Positions 33,157 to 45,172 of a DNA stretch of 64,000 nt are shown here, in pieces (within the stretch, counting starts at the first letter, position 1; the number at the start of each line of letters is the position of its first letter). The notes under the pieces were generated by a model. That model saw nothing but the letters and a program-made list of their open reading frames with translations. It had not been told where the DNA came from and did not search any database. The stretch covers positions 88,067,877 through 88,131,876 of the forward strand of contig CM019063.1 in the NCBI GenBank assembly GCA_009667805.1, given 5' to 3'. This DNA comes from Leptobrachium leishanense. Its lineage: Eukaryota; Chordata; Amphibia; Anura; Megophryidae. The position numbers and the translations under genes are program-made.

Positions 33157-34802
33157 CAGTCAGGTTCAGAAATATTGGGACATCGACACAATTCTAAAAT
33201 CTTTGGCTCTATACACCACCGCAATGGAGTTGGAATGAAACAAACACAATGTGCTTTAACTGCAGACTGTCAGCTTTAATTTGAGGGTATGTACATCCAA
33301 CTCAGGTGAACGGTGTAGGACTTACAGCAGTTTGCAGATGTGCCTCCCACTTGTTAAGGGACCAAAAGTAATGGGACAGAATAATAATCATAAATCAAAC
33401 TTTCCCTTCTTAATACTTGGTTGGAAATCCTTTGTAGTCAATCACAGCCTGAAGTCTGGAATGCATAGACATCACCAGATGCTGGGTTTCATCCCTGGTG
33501 ATGCTCTGCCAGGCCTCTACTGCAACGGTCTTCAGTTCCTGCTTGTTCTTGGGGCATTTTCCCTTCAGTTTTGTCTTCAGCAAGTGAAATGCATGCTCAA
33601 TGGGATTCAGATCAGGTGATTGACTTGGCCATTGCATAACATTCCACTTCTGTCCCTTCAAAAACTCTTTGGTTGCTTTTTCAGTATGCTTTGGGTCATT
33701 GTCCATCTGCACTGTGAAGCGCCGTCCAATGCGTTCTGCAGCATTTGGCTGAATGTGAGCAGATAATATTGCCCAAAACACTTCAGAATTCATCCTGCTT
33801 CTTTTGTCAGCAGTCACATCATCAATACATACAAGAGAACCAGTTCCATTGGCAGCCATACATGCCCACGCCATGACACTACCACCACCATGCTTCACTG
33901 ATGAGGTGGTATGCTTAGGATCATGAGCAGTTCCTTTCCTTCTCCGTACTCTTCTCTTCCCATCACTCTGGTACAAGTTGATCTTGGTCTCATCTGTCCA
34001 TAGGATCTTGTTCCAGAACTGTGAAGGCTTTGTTAGGTGTTGTTTGGCAAACTCTTATCTGGCCTTCCTGTTTTTGAGCCTCACCAATGGTTTACATCTT
34101 GTGGTGAACCCTCTGTATTTACTCTGGTGAAGTCTTCACTTGATATTTGACTTTGACACACATACACTTACTTCCTGGAGAGTGTTCTTGATCTGGCCAA
34201 CTGTTGTGAAGGGTGTTTTCTTCACCAGGGAAAGAATTCTTCATTCATCCACCACAGTTGTTTTCCGTGGTCTCCCGGGTCTTTTGGTGTTGCTGAACTC
34301 ACCGGTGCGTTCTTTCTTTTTGAGAATGTTCCAAACAGTTGTTTTGGCCGCACCTAATGTTCTTGCTATCTCTCTGATGGGTTTGTTTTGTTTCTTCAGC
34401 CTAATGATGGCTTGCTTCACTGATAGTGAAGGCTCTTTGGATCTCATCTTGAGAGTTGACAGCAACAGATTCCAAATGCAAATAGCACACTTGAAATGAA
34501 CTCTGGGCCTTTTAGCACATTGTAATTGGGGTAATGAGGGAATATCACACACCTGGCCATGGAACAGCTGAGAAGCCAATTGTCCCATTACTTTTGGTCC
34601 CTTAACAAGTGGGAGGAACATCTGCAAACTGCTGTAAGTCCTACACCGTTCACCTGAGTTGGATGTACATACCCTCAAATTAAAGCTGATAGTCTGCAGT
34701 TAAAGCACATTGTGTTTGTTTCATTCCAACTCCATTGTGGTGGTGTATAGAGCCAAAGATGTTAGAATTGTGTCGATGTCCCAATATTTCTGGACCTGAC
34801 TG
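33157..34802 (-). mobile_element. Tc1-like DNA transposon, full length but dead
   Basis: The terminal inverted repeats start CAGTCAGGTTCAGAAATATT and end in the matching inverse (TCTGGACCTGACTG), with TA outside each. Inner copies of the repeat occur near 33283 and 34655 (CAACTCAGGTGAACGGTG). The transposase lies on the minus strand. It belongs to a different Tc1 family from the one at 2.8 kb. It is inserted in an L2 tail. Confidence 0.92.
33410..34447 (-). pseudogene. Tc1-like transposase, several stops
   Basis: Cut-and-paste transposase of the DD34E group. The N-terminal DNA-binding part starts at M (34447): KQAIIRLKKQNKPIREIAR, then a second helix (AKTTVWNILKK) and the GRPRK hook. A TGA at 34241-34243 ends this frame, and further stops lie upstream of 33976. 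The catalytic part retains QMDNDPKHTEKATKEF and [15 protein letters not shown], and ends LQAVIDYKGFPTKY. Length and order fit a roughly 340-residue enzyme, but it cannot be expressed intact. Confidence 0.9.
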
Positions 34803-34839
34803 TAAATGAAAGTATAATAAGGATAATAATATTTTGATT

Positions 34840-35630
34840 AGAGATAGGATAGTTATGTGATATATACATGGTGTTGTATTTGACCTCTACCATGGTGCCA
34901 GAAGCCTAATAATGCATTGAGATTGACCAATTACATGTGGATGTTTTTTTAAAATAAATAATCAACCACTACCTTAACAGTGGATAATCTTTGCACATTT
35001 CTCTTTCCATTATAGCCTCTAATGATTATAAATAACATTTATATTCTCTATGAGACAAGGCAAACTGCAGTCATTTGCACATTGTTCTTGGGATTTAATT
35101 TTATTTCTAAGATATGTGCCCAGTGAATGCTCTCGATGACACGGTCTTGTTTCGTATCTTTTAACTAAAACTACATTATTAAAGCTTCTTCATTCGCAGC
35201 CCTGGGTTCTCAGGGAGCTGTCAAAATGCTGTCTTGAGTGTGTGTGAAATTACTGGAACCCATGTGGCTTTTAATTGGGATAGTTATGATAATAATTTGA
35301 GAGGACATTCCAATCACAGTGGACGGGAAAATAATACACTGAGTAACAGTGATTGGTGACCTGCACAGCGTCATGAAGGTATTATATGGGTATTTGATTT
35401 TAGAAAACAAAGGTAAAATATCAGTTGCTAATGCACATAATAATTATACTATTTTTTTTGAGTAAAGAAATCCTATGAGAGTCATGTCAGAGGCACCTTC
35501 AAATTAATAGTTTAAAATATTTTTATTTTTACCACTCAATAATAATTTTTCTTCAAGTGTTCATTTTTGGACTTCAATTACATTGTGTTTCTTTGCTAAT
35601 CAAACATTTCGCTTACTGTGTATACTGTAT
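34840..35630. other. Non-coding DNA, nothing identified
   Basis: AT-rich sequence without a supported element or frame. Confidence 0.45.
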
Positions 35631-35633
35631 GTG

Positions 35634-36556
35634 TGTAGCGCTGTGAAAGTTTAACTTTATATAATGCACTGATGCTACCACTAGAGGGAGACAGAGCCAG
35701 AGACATTGTGGACTATGTTGTGCCAAGAAACTCCATCTCCCAGAGACCTTTGCAAAAAGGAACAGGAAGTGGGCGTGCGGCGCCAAGAGAGACATCCGAA
35801 GCCTCGTGCAAGACAGGGGCAGAGTAAGCAGACGACAAAAGGAGTAGGACACACGCAGGACACTGAACAGGGATCGCAACCAGGCCGGAGTGTGGACGCT
35901 GCCATATCCAGTGCTGGAGATTGGGTATGAAGATCGTGCTGTCACTTGCTACCTTTCGCTGAGCGATTGCAGGAGGACAACCAGGTTCCAGAAGGACCCC
36001 GAGTGAGGAGGCTGCGAGGATCGAATGGGAGTGCAGGCGGCAGATCGATTCCGGTAGCGGAGAACGGCAATCGGGAGAGCGGATTCGCTGGCACCGGGTT
36101 TCAATTGCAGAGAGAGATTCTTGGTCGAGTCATCGGTTCTGGACACTTTGTTCGTCGGATGGGTGAGAGGCCTCAAGGCCTACGGTTCCAAAACGAAAGT
36201 GCGCACTTGGTTAATTGCTTCAATCCACAGGGCCCCAACGTTGACTAGTCGAAGATAATTTTGCTCATTCACTGGCCAGATGAATATAGTACCCGGGTAC
36301 CCTAAGACACCACCTTTGAGCCTTTTTTGAATGGGACTTAAACTCGCGAACCGTTCTTTTCTTTCGCCGTGTGTTTTTTCCCGCATTGCGCATTCCTGTT
36401 ATTATCTTCAACGTACATGTGTATTATATGCCACTTTATTGATCCAGTAAAGTATATAATTTAGAAAATCCACAACAGTGCTGGTGTATAGTGATTCCTA
36501 GCGTGGTGAGACTATCCTGAGTTTATTCAGCGGCTCCTCCGGAGGTGAGCGCTACA
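35634..36556 (+). mobile_element. Probable solo LTR (TGTAGCGC...GCGCTACA)
   Basis: The ends are TGTAGCGCTG and GAGCGCTACA, TG...CA with short inverted repeats. A TTTATATAATGC box near 35657 may be a promoter. The 3' part has TTTATTGATCCAGTAAAGTA and a GTGGTGAGACTATCC segment typical of LTR ends. The flanks TGTGT and CGTGT match at four of five bases if the start is moved by one. No internal retroviral-type genes remain in the window. Confidence 0.6.
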
Positions 36557-36822
36557 CGTGTATTGTGTGTTTGTTGATTATAAGGTGTAATACTAAAATG
36601 TATACTCCTGGGGTGTGGAAATTTAAAAAAAATCTACTTGTCCAATGGACTAAAGTGGCAGCCTAATCTACTTGTCCTTCATGATAATCTACATATCCTG
36701 ATAAGAAATATAATAATTTTCCCAGCAAGGTGATTTCTCAGGCTAATTTCTATCACCCGTACTTAGCCTCCTATGCTTTTGAATGTTTAATATGACTGCA
36801 CTGTAATTTGTCAGCGTGTGTG

Positions 36823-36841
36823 TATATATATATATATATAT

Positions 36842-36886
<45 letters not shown>
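36823..36886. repeat. (TA)n microsatellite
   Basis: About 30 TA dinucleotides with one AATAATA interruption at 36841-36848. Confidence 0.95.
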
Positions 36887-36889
<3 letters not shown>

Positions 36890-37015
36890 TTTTCGTACAT
36901 ATTTATAGGATAGATGTATTAAGTGTGTGGGTTTCTCTCCATATGTATTCAGTCCTGTGCTGGTAGACCTAACTGCTACTCTGTATATACAGTATGTATG
37001 CATATTCTTCTCTAT

Positions 37016-37925
37016 CAGGGTTATCCAAAGAGATTCGAAAAGTCACCGCACGTTCGGTGACTTTTCGTTCTCTTCAATTCGGTTCCTTTTGCCGATTGCA
37101 TTTCGGTGACCCTGCGGTGTATTCAGCAAACACCACAGGGTCCCCGAATTGCAGGGAAAAGCTGCCGCACACCCACCGAAAACTAACCGAATGCACGCTG
37201 AAAACAAGCAAAAACATCTGGATTAACCTTTGAAAAAGACGAACAGGAGCCGAACAGGAGCCGAACATGAGCCGAATCACACAGAGCCGAAGCAGCTGTG
37301 ACGTAGAGGAGGCAGTGAATAAATTAGAAAAAACCATTTGTATGAATCTGGGAAAAAGAAACGCTGTTTGCAAAGAAACTACTGAGCGAAAATGTCTGAA
37401 ATTTTCACAGGAGGTCCAGGGAATGATAATAAAGAGGGCTGTTACAAAAAAAATAAGTAAACTGAAAAAAAATAAAAAAAATCGGACTTTTAATAAAAAT
37501 AAAAAAAAAAAAAGAAAAATGCTTAAAGTATCCTAAAAAAATCTATAAATAAAGAGACTTTTTGCTGCAGAATTTTATAATGAACGGTTTATTAGATATT
37601 GAATTAAAACGGCAATATTTTTAACATTGAAGTCTATGGGATTCTCCTGAATAAATTTGCCGAATTAAACCACCGAATGGCAGGGCATTAGGGGAACCTT
37701 TCACTGCTGGTTTTGTTCTCTGAATAGCCGAAGCAGTGCTTCTCTATGGGATTTCACTGCCCTCGAACAGGGACCGAACAGGCACCGTATGTGCAGACAA
37801 TTCGCCAGGATTTGGCGAATTGCCTGCTCTCTGGATAGCCGAATGGCCAGGAAAGGTAACCGAACGCTGATTTTCAGCGTTCGGTTACCTTTCTCAAGCA
37901 ATTCGGATCTCTTTGGATAACCCTG
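37016..37925 (+). mobile_element. CAGGGTTATT-ended element (family B), copy 3, complete
   Basis: It begins CAGGGTTATCCAAAGAGATT and ends ATCTCTTTGGATAACCCTG; TAT lies outside both ends. Terminal hairpins AAAAGTCACCGCACGTTCGG... and GAACGCTGATTTTCAGCGTTC are intact. Copies 3 and 4 (43418) share the TTATCC variant, so they form a subfamily. Confidence 0.9.
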
Positions 37926-38157
37926 TATGTATTCCGTTTATGTGTAGCTAGGCACATTTGCCACTGTTCAATTTTCCTTAGAACCATTTGTTCTTATCTA
38001 TCCCCCCCCCGGTCTGAACTACTGAGTTTACAAATTTTATTGCACCCCAAACCCCTCTGATCTTATGTGTACTTTTTTTCTCAGCAAGCAATCTTTCATC
38101 GCTTCCTCAACCATCAGACCCAGGCAGCAACTCATTCTGGCTTCTCCTGGACTTTGT

Positions 38158-38268
38158 TCCCACCCTCCCCTCACCCACCCTCCCCTCCCCTCACCCACCC
38201 ACCCCTCCCCTCACCCACCCTCCTCCCCTCACCCACCCTCCCCTCCCCTCACCCACCCTCCCCATGGT
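38158..38268. repeat. Pyrimidine-rich tandem repeat (CTCACCCACCCTCCCCTCC)
   Basis: About five to six copies of a 20-22-bp unit made only of C, T and A. It lies in the upstream region of the LINE that follows. Overlapping proline-rich frames here are not credible genes. Confidence 0.9.
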
Positions 38269-38678
38269 TTTCATTTAATTTATACCCTCCTATCTCACTC
38301 CTTATGCAGCTGCACTCAATTCCCTCATTAAATTCCTGCTTCCTCTACTCTCCCACACTTACTCTCGCCCACCCAACTACTCTCACCCCCACCTTTCTCT
38401 ATAATGTATATCCCACTATTGCTTCTATTTTCTCTCTCCTCCCTTCTCCAAAGTTACCCTCTCCCTCTATACACCTTTCCAATTGCCCCAGGATGGAAAT
38501 CAAGTCCCAATACACCCCAGCCTGCTTGGTTCTTATAACCTGTCAGCTGAGTGCTGGTGGAAAGTGCTAAAGTCCGGCCCTCCTACCCCCACACAGAGAT
38601 GTAAACCTGTGCAATTACATTATTAAGAAAACTCTGTCCAAATTTCCATTCATTCTGCTACTTTCCCTGGCAAACGAT

Positions 38679-41600
38679 GTGGAATCTAACCCTGGTCCTA
38701 TAGCTGATACAACCTTTAGTCTCCCCACTAAAAAAGGCCTCTCCTTTGTGCACTGCAACATCCGCAGCTTACACCCTAAAATGGATGAGCTTCAAGCTTG
38801 GTGTTGCTATTACAAAGCCAAAGTCATTGTGCTCAAAGAATCATGGTTAACCCCAAAAGTACCAGACTCTGCCATATCAATACAGGGGTATTCATGTTAT
38901 AGAAAGGACAGAGCAAAGAGAGGAGGAGGTATAGCTATTTATGTTGATGAGTCCATTAAGTTCACCCCCTTACAGAATTCTAGCTCCCCTGCCACCTTTG
39001 ATTTGTTCTCCATTATAATAATTGATATCCCATTCTGTAAATCAATCATTGTTGCTGGATTTTATCGCCCACCAAGCTCTCCAGTGCATTCCCTCTCTGA
39101 CATAGCTGAAATCCTTCATAATTTACTTGAACAAAACCAAAAAAGTGGACTGCTGGTCCTCGGCAATTTCAATATTGATTGGCTGAATCCTAAAGCTAAT
39201 AAACACTGCTCACTGTTTAAGGCCTTGCAGCTAACTCAATTAATCTCCTCCCCCACTCGCATTAATATGAACAGCCCTAACCATACCCTGCTGGACTGGA
39301 TTCTCTCTTCATGTCCTGATAGAATACAAGAGGCAGGCGTTCACACTAATAGCTTCAGTGACCACTGTCTAGTGTACTGTGTGCGCAAAATAAAAGCCAC
39401 AAAATCTCCTCCAAAGGTAATAATCACCAGGTCTTTCAAGAAATTTATTCTTGAATCTTTCCTAAGTGATCTCAAACAGCTCCTATGGTACAGACTAAAC
39501 CTTATCCCAGACTTGGACTGTGCAATTGAATTCTTTCAGTCCGAGCTCCTGCAAGCCTGGAATGCCCATGCCCCTCTGCGTAAAGTGTGAGTAAAAGGGG
39601 CTCATCTCCCCTGGGTTACAGCTGATCTTACACAAATGTACCAGATTAGAGATTCACTGTGGTCAAATTTCAAGAGTACTGGTTCCATGAATGATCACTG
39701 TGAATACCAACAATGCCGGAATGCATGTACAAAACAAACAAAAATGGCTAAAGCCCAATACTTCAATGATATTCTAAACAATAACCTACCAAACCCTAGA
39801 AATTTTTGGAGAATCATAAGTAACATACAAGCACCCCCAGTCCACTCCCAGCTGGCTGCTATCAAAGTAAACAACCAAACCCTGCAACACCCCCTAGATG
39901 TTGCAAATGCCTTTAATAATTATTTTGTTGGGTGCGCCACCACCCTAATTGCTGTCATGTGAACCCTGCAGGGATTGCGGGTGTGAGCCCAATGTGCAGT
40001 GAGCCATAATGAAAATATGCAGGTTGAGGGGTTTAAACAAGATATTTATTCTAATAACCAAATCAGCAGAAGTAAATAAATAAAGATGGATGGCGAAGAT
40101 AGAGGGAGGCAATAAACAGAACGAAAAGGAGAAAGGACAAAGCAGGATGAAATAGACACAGGAGGAAACTGAATAAGGAATAACTGCTGAAGTATAAGCA
40201 GAAACAGAAAACAGAAAAACTAAAAAAACTAAACTAGAGTCTGTGGCACGATACAGATAAGGGGCTAGGCAATAATCGTGCTCAGGTTTCAGGTCGAGGT
40301 CGAGGTACACAGAAAGCAGAATACTCCAATGTCCATAGCCAGGGGTCATACACGTAAAGTCCAGATAAGGAGCAACTGGTAGTAAATGAATGGGGTTACC
40401 GGTATAGCAGAGGTGGGAATGGTACACAGGGGGGTATTCAGATGGGGTCTTTGAAGGTAATCAGATGGATACTCCAGAGGGTTTTACCGGTAACAAGTCC
40501 AGAGGGTAATCAGAAGGTGAGTCCAGTAGATAGGGATCCAAGGGGTACAGGAGCAATGAGCAGGTTGGACACAGGTCTCTAAGGTTCAAGGTTCTAACTT
40601 CAATGAGGAAGTCCAGATCAAAGGGAGTGACCTCCTTAAATACAGGGTGGACAGGCTGGATAAGATGCAGGTGATAGGTTCTGAATGCTATTCGAATCAG
40701 ACTAAGTCCAGAACTGAGCATGGGGAAAAAACAAAGTCCTGGAATCTGCATAGGACATGCAGAACAAGCAAAAAAGGTAAACAAAAGGGGGCGTCAGAGG
40801 GTCTGGGGGTTCGGACCATGACAATTGCTAAGCTAGCAAATGACACACCTACAGAAAGACCACACACAGGTCAGGCCCCTCCAACCGTGCAGGGACCCCA
40901 TATCGCAGATATATTCAACTTTAGACCAGTGCCTGTCAGTGTAGTTACTAAACTGCTCCGTAATCAAAAAATGAAATACCAATCTGTACCTGATCAAATC
41001 CCAGCAATGCTGCTGAAAATCAGTGCCCCAGCAATTGGAAAACCTGTCGCAACACTCATCAATGAATCACTGGCAACTGGATACATACCCAAACTATGGA
41101 AGACTGCAAGAGTGGTACCTATCCATAAAAGTGGTGACAGTACTTTGGTATCCAACTACCGTCGAATCTCATTGCTCCCCGTTATGTCAAAAATTTTGGA
41201 AAAATGCGTGTACACACAATTACGTGATTATTATCAATCTTCAAACTATTTAACCCCAGATCAATCTGGCTTTCGTCCAAATCACTCAACTACAACCGCC
41301 TTTTTAAAAGTTTGCAATGATACTCAAGCTGGCATGGAACAAGGAGACCTATCTGGAGCCATCTTTCTTGATTTTGCCAAGGCCTTTGACACAGTAGACC
41401 ATGGCATCTTATTACAAAAACGTAAAAACTCTGGTATTGGTGATCACACGCTAACCTCGTTTGAATCATATGTATCCAACCGATCGCAACATGTGTCCAT
41501 CTCTGGCAGCTCCTCGCTCCCCCTCCCAGTAACGTGCGGTGTACCCCAAGGCTCAATACTCGGCCCCCTGCTATTCACATTATTGATAAATGATCTGCCC

Positions 41601-42491
41601 AACGTCTGCAAAGCCTCAACTGTACACATGTATGCAGATGACACCGTAATCTATACCAGCAAACCATATCTCCCACAGCTGGAGGCCGTGCTGCAAGAAC
41701 AATTCACAGAGGTAGAAAAGTGGATCACAGATAACAAACTTTTTCTAAATACTGACAAAACTGTAACAATGCTCTTTGGAACAGCACCTAAACTACATAA
41801 ACTGCAAAATCCCCATCTACATGTCAGGACAAAATCAAATGGCACGCTGACCACAGTCACTTCTCTTAAATATCAAGTTATGTGGTTAGACCCAAATCTA
41901 TCCTTTGGCCCCCACATAGAAAAACTCTCATCCAAACTTTACCCCAAACTAGGTGCCCTGTACAGAAACAAATCCTGCCTGAGCCCTGTGGTAAGAAAGC
42001 AGATTGTACAACAAATGCTTATGCCGGCTATTGAATACAGAGATATAGTGTATGCAGCGGCCCCACAAACACACCTTCAGAAACTTACTACATTGTATAA
42101 CTCATTCTGCCGCTTTGTGCTACAATGTAACTACATGACCCACCATTGCGACATGTTAAAAGAACTAAACTGGCCGTCGCTGGAATCTAGACGCACCCTT
42201 CACCTTTCCAACCTGGTGTTTAAGAGCTTCTCTGGGAAGCTACCACCCAACCTGATTAGTCTGCTTCCCCTAGCAGTTCCCTCATCCTATAACCTCCGAT
42301 CCAGGACCAGCACCTTGCTTGCAATACCACAATACAAAAAGAAAGTGTCTCGATCCTCATTTTCCTACAGAGCACCACATTTATGGAATAACCTTCCAGA
42401 CACCATCAAATCTTCCCCCAGTCTTAAGTCACTCAAGAGCTCCTTACTAGCATACCTCGGTACAGAATGCACCTGTAAACATATAACATAG
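38679..42491 (+). pseudogene. LINE ORF2: AP endonuclease plus reverse transcriptase, interrupted
   Basis: The protein would nick target DNA and prime reverse transcription there. From the ATG the endonuclease shows NIRSLHPKMDEL, E54 in LKESWL, GFYRPPSSP, GNFNIDW and SFSDHC (D228, H229). The GDFN motif normally has Asp; here it is Asn163, so this endonuclease is probably inactive. A TGA at 39588-39590 stops translation; the frame continues unchanged to 39952 (NNYFVG segment). The solo LTR then intervenes and the frame resumes at 40829. The RT has LDFAKAFDTVDH, CGVPQGSILGPLLF and MYADDTVIY, followed by a complete C-terminal region. The start is a choice: the homologous ANDVESNPGP stretch begins upstream of this Met. 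Confidence 0.88.
39953..40823 (-). mobile_element. Solo LTR (TGTCATG...CATGACA), 5-bp TSD ATTGC
   Basis: The ends TG...CA with ATTGC duplicated exactly (39948-39952 and 40824-40828) define an LTR insertion of 871 bp. On the minus strand a CCTGTATTTAAGGAGG box at about 40640 could be the TATA element, and TTAGAATAAATATC near 40050 the poly(A) signal, so the LTR points left. No internal region exists, so LTR-LTR recombination has removed it. A 614-codon frame that starts at 40647 inside this LTR and runs into the RT is only read-through. Confidence 0.85.
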
Positions 42492-42595
42492 TAACTATAT
42501 TACTTACATATTTATTTTCCGTGTTAATCTGTATATTTGTGTTTTGTTTTTAATATCTTGCATTTATTACTTTGTATTTCTGTAACTAACACTTC

Positions 42596-42680
42596 AATGT
42601 TCTTGAACCCAGGACATACTTGAAAATGAGAGAAATCTCAATGTATCCTTCCTGGTAAAATCCTTTATAAATAAATAATT
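42596..42680 (+). mobile_element. 3' tail of the LINE (donor-type copy)
   Basis: TTCTTGAACCCAGGACATAC, GAGAGAAATCTCAATGTATC, CTTCCTGGTAAAATCC and TTTATAAATAAATAA. It is the only copy in the window attached to a coding body. Confidence 0.85.
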
Positions 42681-42837
42681 TCAACAAAATAGCATTGTCA
42701 TTATTCTTAACTACATAGAGAACAAATATATGTATTTAGTTTAAACAGAACACGTCTTATTGCATTGCAGTTTACTCACACTCATACAACACACACATTA
42801 CAGTAAGATCACATTACTGTGTGGTGTGTATAAGTGT

Positions 42838-42926
42838 TTCACAGAGCTCCACAGCTATAAAACGCACATTCATACACTTCCCACATTAGTGAGTTTTATA
42901 GCTGTGGAGCTCTGTTATACGCTCTT
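42838..42926. repeat. Short inverted repeat (hairpin)
   Basis: The arms ACAGAGCTCCACAGCTATAA (from about 42840) and TTATAGCTGTGGAGCTCTGT (to about 42917) pair over at least 20 bp with a loop of about 38 bases. It is probably a small MITE core; no TSD was recognised. Confidence 0.7.
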
Positions 42927-43184
42927 ACACGCTGCACATTACATAACAAACCGGGGAACCTGCTGACAGACTGCTCAGTCCAATAGCAGTTCCATGAGGC
43001 CACAACTATCCCCCTTTACTTGGTGGCCCCCTGCTCATTAACACAGGCGGCAGCACTGCCTGCACAAGAACAGACACACGCGGTGCTGCTTTTATTTTGC
43101 GGTACTGCTGGTGTGTGACTTGCTGAGGGCAGTGTGACTGTTTTTATGACAAATCAAAGTGGCCCAGGGGACATTTGCCCCTGG

Positions 43185-43408
43185 TGACCATACCGGCCAT
43201 GTTTAAAGGGACACATATTTCCATTTCATGCAGGGGAGCAAAGGGGAAAGTACTGCCCTGCAACATGTAGAATTCATATGCTGCAGCAGGCAAATGATGG
43301 CTGGTTACCTGGGATTTCTTACCAGCAGCGTATGGATTATACATGTTGCAGGGCGGCATTGAATAAATTATATGTGTCCCTTTAAACATGGCTGATATGG
43401 TCACCCTA
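43185..43408. mobile_element. MITE-like inverted repeat (GGTGACCATA ends)
   Basis: The ends GGTGACCATACCGGCCATGT and ACATGGCTGATATGGTCACC face each other, extended by TTTAAAGGGACACATA and its complement. Inner inverted segments surround a TGCTGCAGCA-like centre. The TSD is unclear; hAT-like ends of this type are common in vertebrates. Confidence 0.7.
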
Positions 43409-43417
43409 AAAGCCCTA

Positions 43418-44318
43418 CAGGGTTATCCAAAGAGATTCGAATTGCTTGAGAAAGGTAACCGAACGCTGAAAATCAGTGTTCGGTTACCTTTCCTGGCCAT
43501 TCGGCTATCCAGAGAGCAGGCAATTCGCCAAATCCTGTCGAATTGCCTGAACATACGGTGCCTGTTCGGTCCCTGTTCGAGGGCAGTGAAATCCCCATCA
43601 AAAAGCACTGCTTCGGCTATTCAGAGAACACAAACCAGCAGTGAAAGGTTCCCCTAATGTCCTGCCATTCGATGGTTTAATTCGGCAAATTTATTCAGGA
43701 GAATCCCATAGACTTCAATGTTAAAAATATTCCGTTTTAATTCAATATCTAATAAACCGTTCATTATAAAATTCTGCAGCAAAAAGTCTCTTTATTTATA
43801 GATTTTTTAGGATACTTTAAGCATTTTTCTGAATTTTTTAAAAAAAAATTAAAAGTCCGATTTTTTTTTTTTTTTTTTTCAGTTTGCTTATTTTTTTTGT
43901 AACAGCCCTCTTTATTATCCTTCCCTGGACCTCCTGTGAAAATTTCAGACATTTTCGCTCAGTAGTTTCTTTGCAAACAGCGTTTCTTTTTCCAAGATTC
44001 ATACAAATGGTTTTTCTAATTTATTCACTGCCTCCTCTACGTCACAGCTGCTTCGGCTCTGTGTGATTCGGCTCCTTTTCGGCTCCTGTTCGGCTCCTCT
44101 TCGAAGGTTAATCCAGATGTTTTTGCTTGTTTTCATAGTGCATTCGGTTAGTTTTCGTCAGGTTTTCGGCAGCTTTTCCCTGCCATTCGGGGACCCTGTC
44201 CTGTTTGCTGAATACACCGCAGGGTCACCGAAATGCAATCGGCAAAAGGAACCGAATTGAAGAGAACGAAAAGTCACCGAACGTGCGGTGACTTTTCGAA
44301 TCTCTTTGGATAACCCTG
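43418..44318 (-). mobile_element. CAGGGTTATT-ended element (family B), copy 4, complete
   Basis: It begins CAGGGTTATCCAAAGAGATT, with the GCTTGAGAAAGGTAACCG part first, and ends TCTCTTTGGATAACCCTG. It is the inverse of copy 3, with which it shares nearly all of its sequence. A T-run at about 43861-43879 is the mirror of the A-run in copy 3. Confidence 0.9.
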
Positions 44319-45172
44319 CTAGTTTACTTAAACATAATTTATCTGTTTTAATTTTTCCATCCCCAAAAAAAACAACTCATTGGTGTTATAACACTACTGA
44401 GACAGTTTTATCACTATGGATTTAGATGTTTGCCCTCTCCTGCATCCTCCTCTTACCTGGGGAGGTTATTATATAAGGAATTAACAGGCTTTTTCTTCTT
44501 GTCGGGCTCTATATCTTCCACTGATAGGCAAAGCAGTTTTAAATTTCCCACTTGACCAGCACAGGGAGCTTTTAGCCTGTGCTGAGCAGGCAGCCCGATT
44601 TTCTTTGGCTCACAGTGAGCAATCTGAAGCCAGGAGTCGGGGACAAGCAGCTCCTTGCACGGAGCTGTGCTGAAGACGTCTGTGTGAGGTCTGAATGAGC
44701 CTCTTCAGCTTTCAGCCCTGCACCGACCAGCTCCTTCATCTCCTAGCCTGCCGGGCTGACAGCTGATTAATGCATATTTGCCTGGCACAAAGAACTAGGT
44801 GTCATGGGCGTCGAGCAGTGCAAATTGCCCATCCCTGATACTCCATATACGTGCCTTTCATATCGAGGCAAAGAGGACAGTGAAATTTCCTGCCTTCTCT
44901 CGTCATAACAGAAGGACTATAAAAAAAAAAGAGTTCCCGCTGTGCGTCCTCTGACTCCTCTCAAGAGATCACATACACAGATTTAACGTAAGACTCATGC
45001 AAGCTTCTATTGAGTCCTATGGATTTATATTTTACATAAACAAGTTTCTAGGCCATCCTCGGACATAAAGTCATGAGTAAGCACTTCAGTTCAAGTGATG
45101 TTAACAAGTGTGAGTCTTTTCTGCTATACAGTATGTTATCTAGCGAACCACTGAATCTTAAATTAAGACATA
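44319..45172. other. Non-coding DNA, nothing identified
   Basis: This is mixed-composition sequence, moderately GC-rich from 44560 to 44780. I found no reliable open frame or element ends. Confidence 0.4.

Larger units (their letters stand above)
31890..34835 (+). mobile_element. L2-type LINE 3' region, twice interrupted
   Basis: The pieces 31890-32019, 32878-33156 and 34803-34835 read as one 3' untranslated region: GTAAGTTCCCTTGGGTACAG, TTGTAAAGTGCTGTAGAATC, then GGCACTATA rejoining ATAAATG and an (ATAATA)n tail after the Tc1. The insertions at 32020-32877 and 33157-34802 break it. No coding part remains. Confidence 0.6.
38070..42690 (+). mobile_element. Non-LTR LINE of the CR1/L2/Jockey group, with solo LTR inside
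   Basis: Endonuclease (38679-39590), linker, and reverse transcriptase (about 40829-42491) lie in one continuous frame apart from a single stop and the LTR. The 3' tail after 42491 ends TTCTTGAACCCAGGACATAC...CTTTATAAATAAATAA. The upstream part may be a 5' UTR or decayed first ORF; its start is uncertain. The tail is the likely source of the short tail fragments at 0.9, 9.7 and 32.5 kb. Confidence 0.85.

Noticed and set aside
38065..38570. Proline-rich 167-codon frame
   Set aside because: It is driven by a CTCACCCACC tandem repeat; I see no LINE ORF1 motif (zinc knuckle, esterase or coiled coil) in it.
39953..40823. hAT element with 8-bp TSD
   Set aside because: With TG...CA ends the 5-bp ATTGC duplication is exact, whereas an 8-bp reading needs a mismatch; the LTR interpretation fits better.
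40647..42491. 614-codon frame as a single protein
   Set aside because: Its first 60 codons are LTR sequence read in the opposite sense to the LTR; only the part after 40829 is LINE RT.
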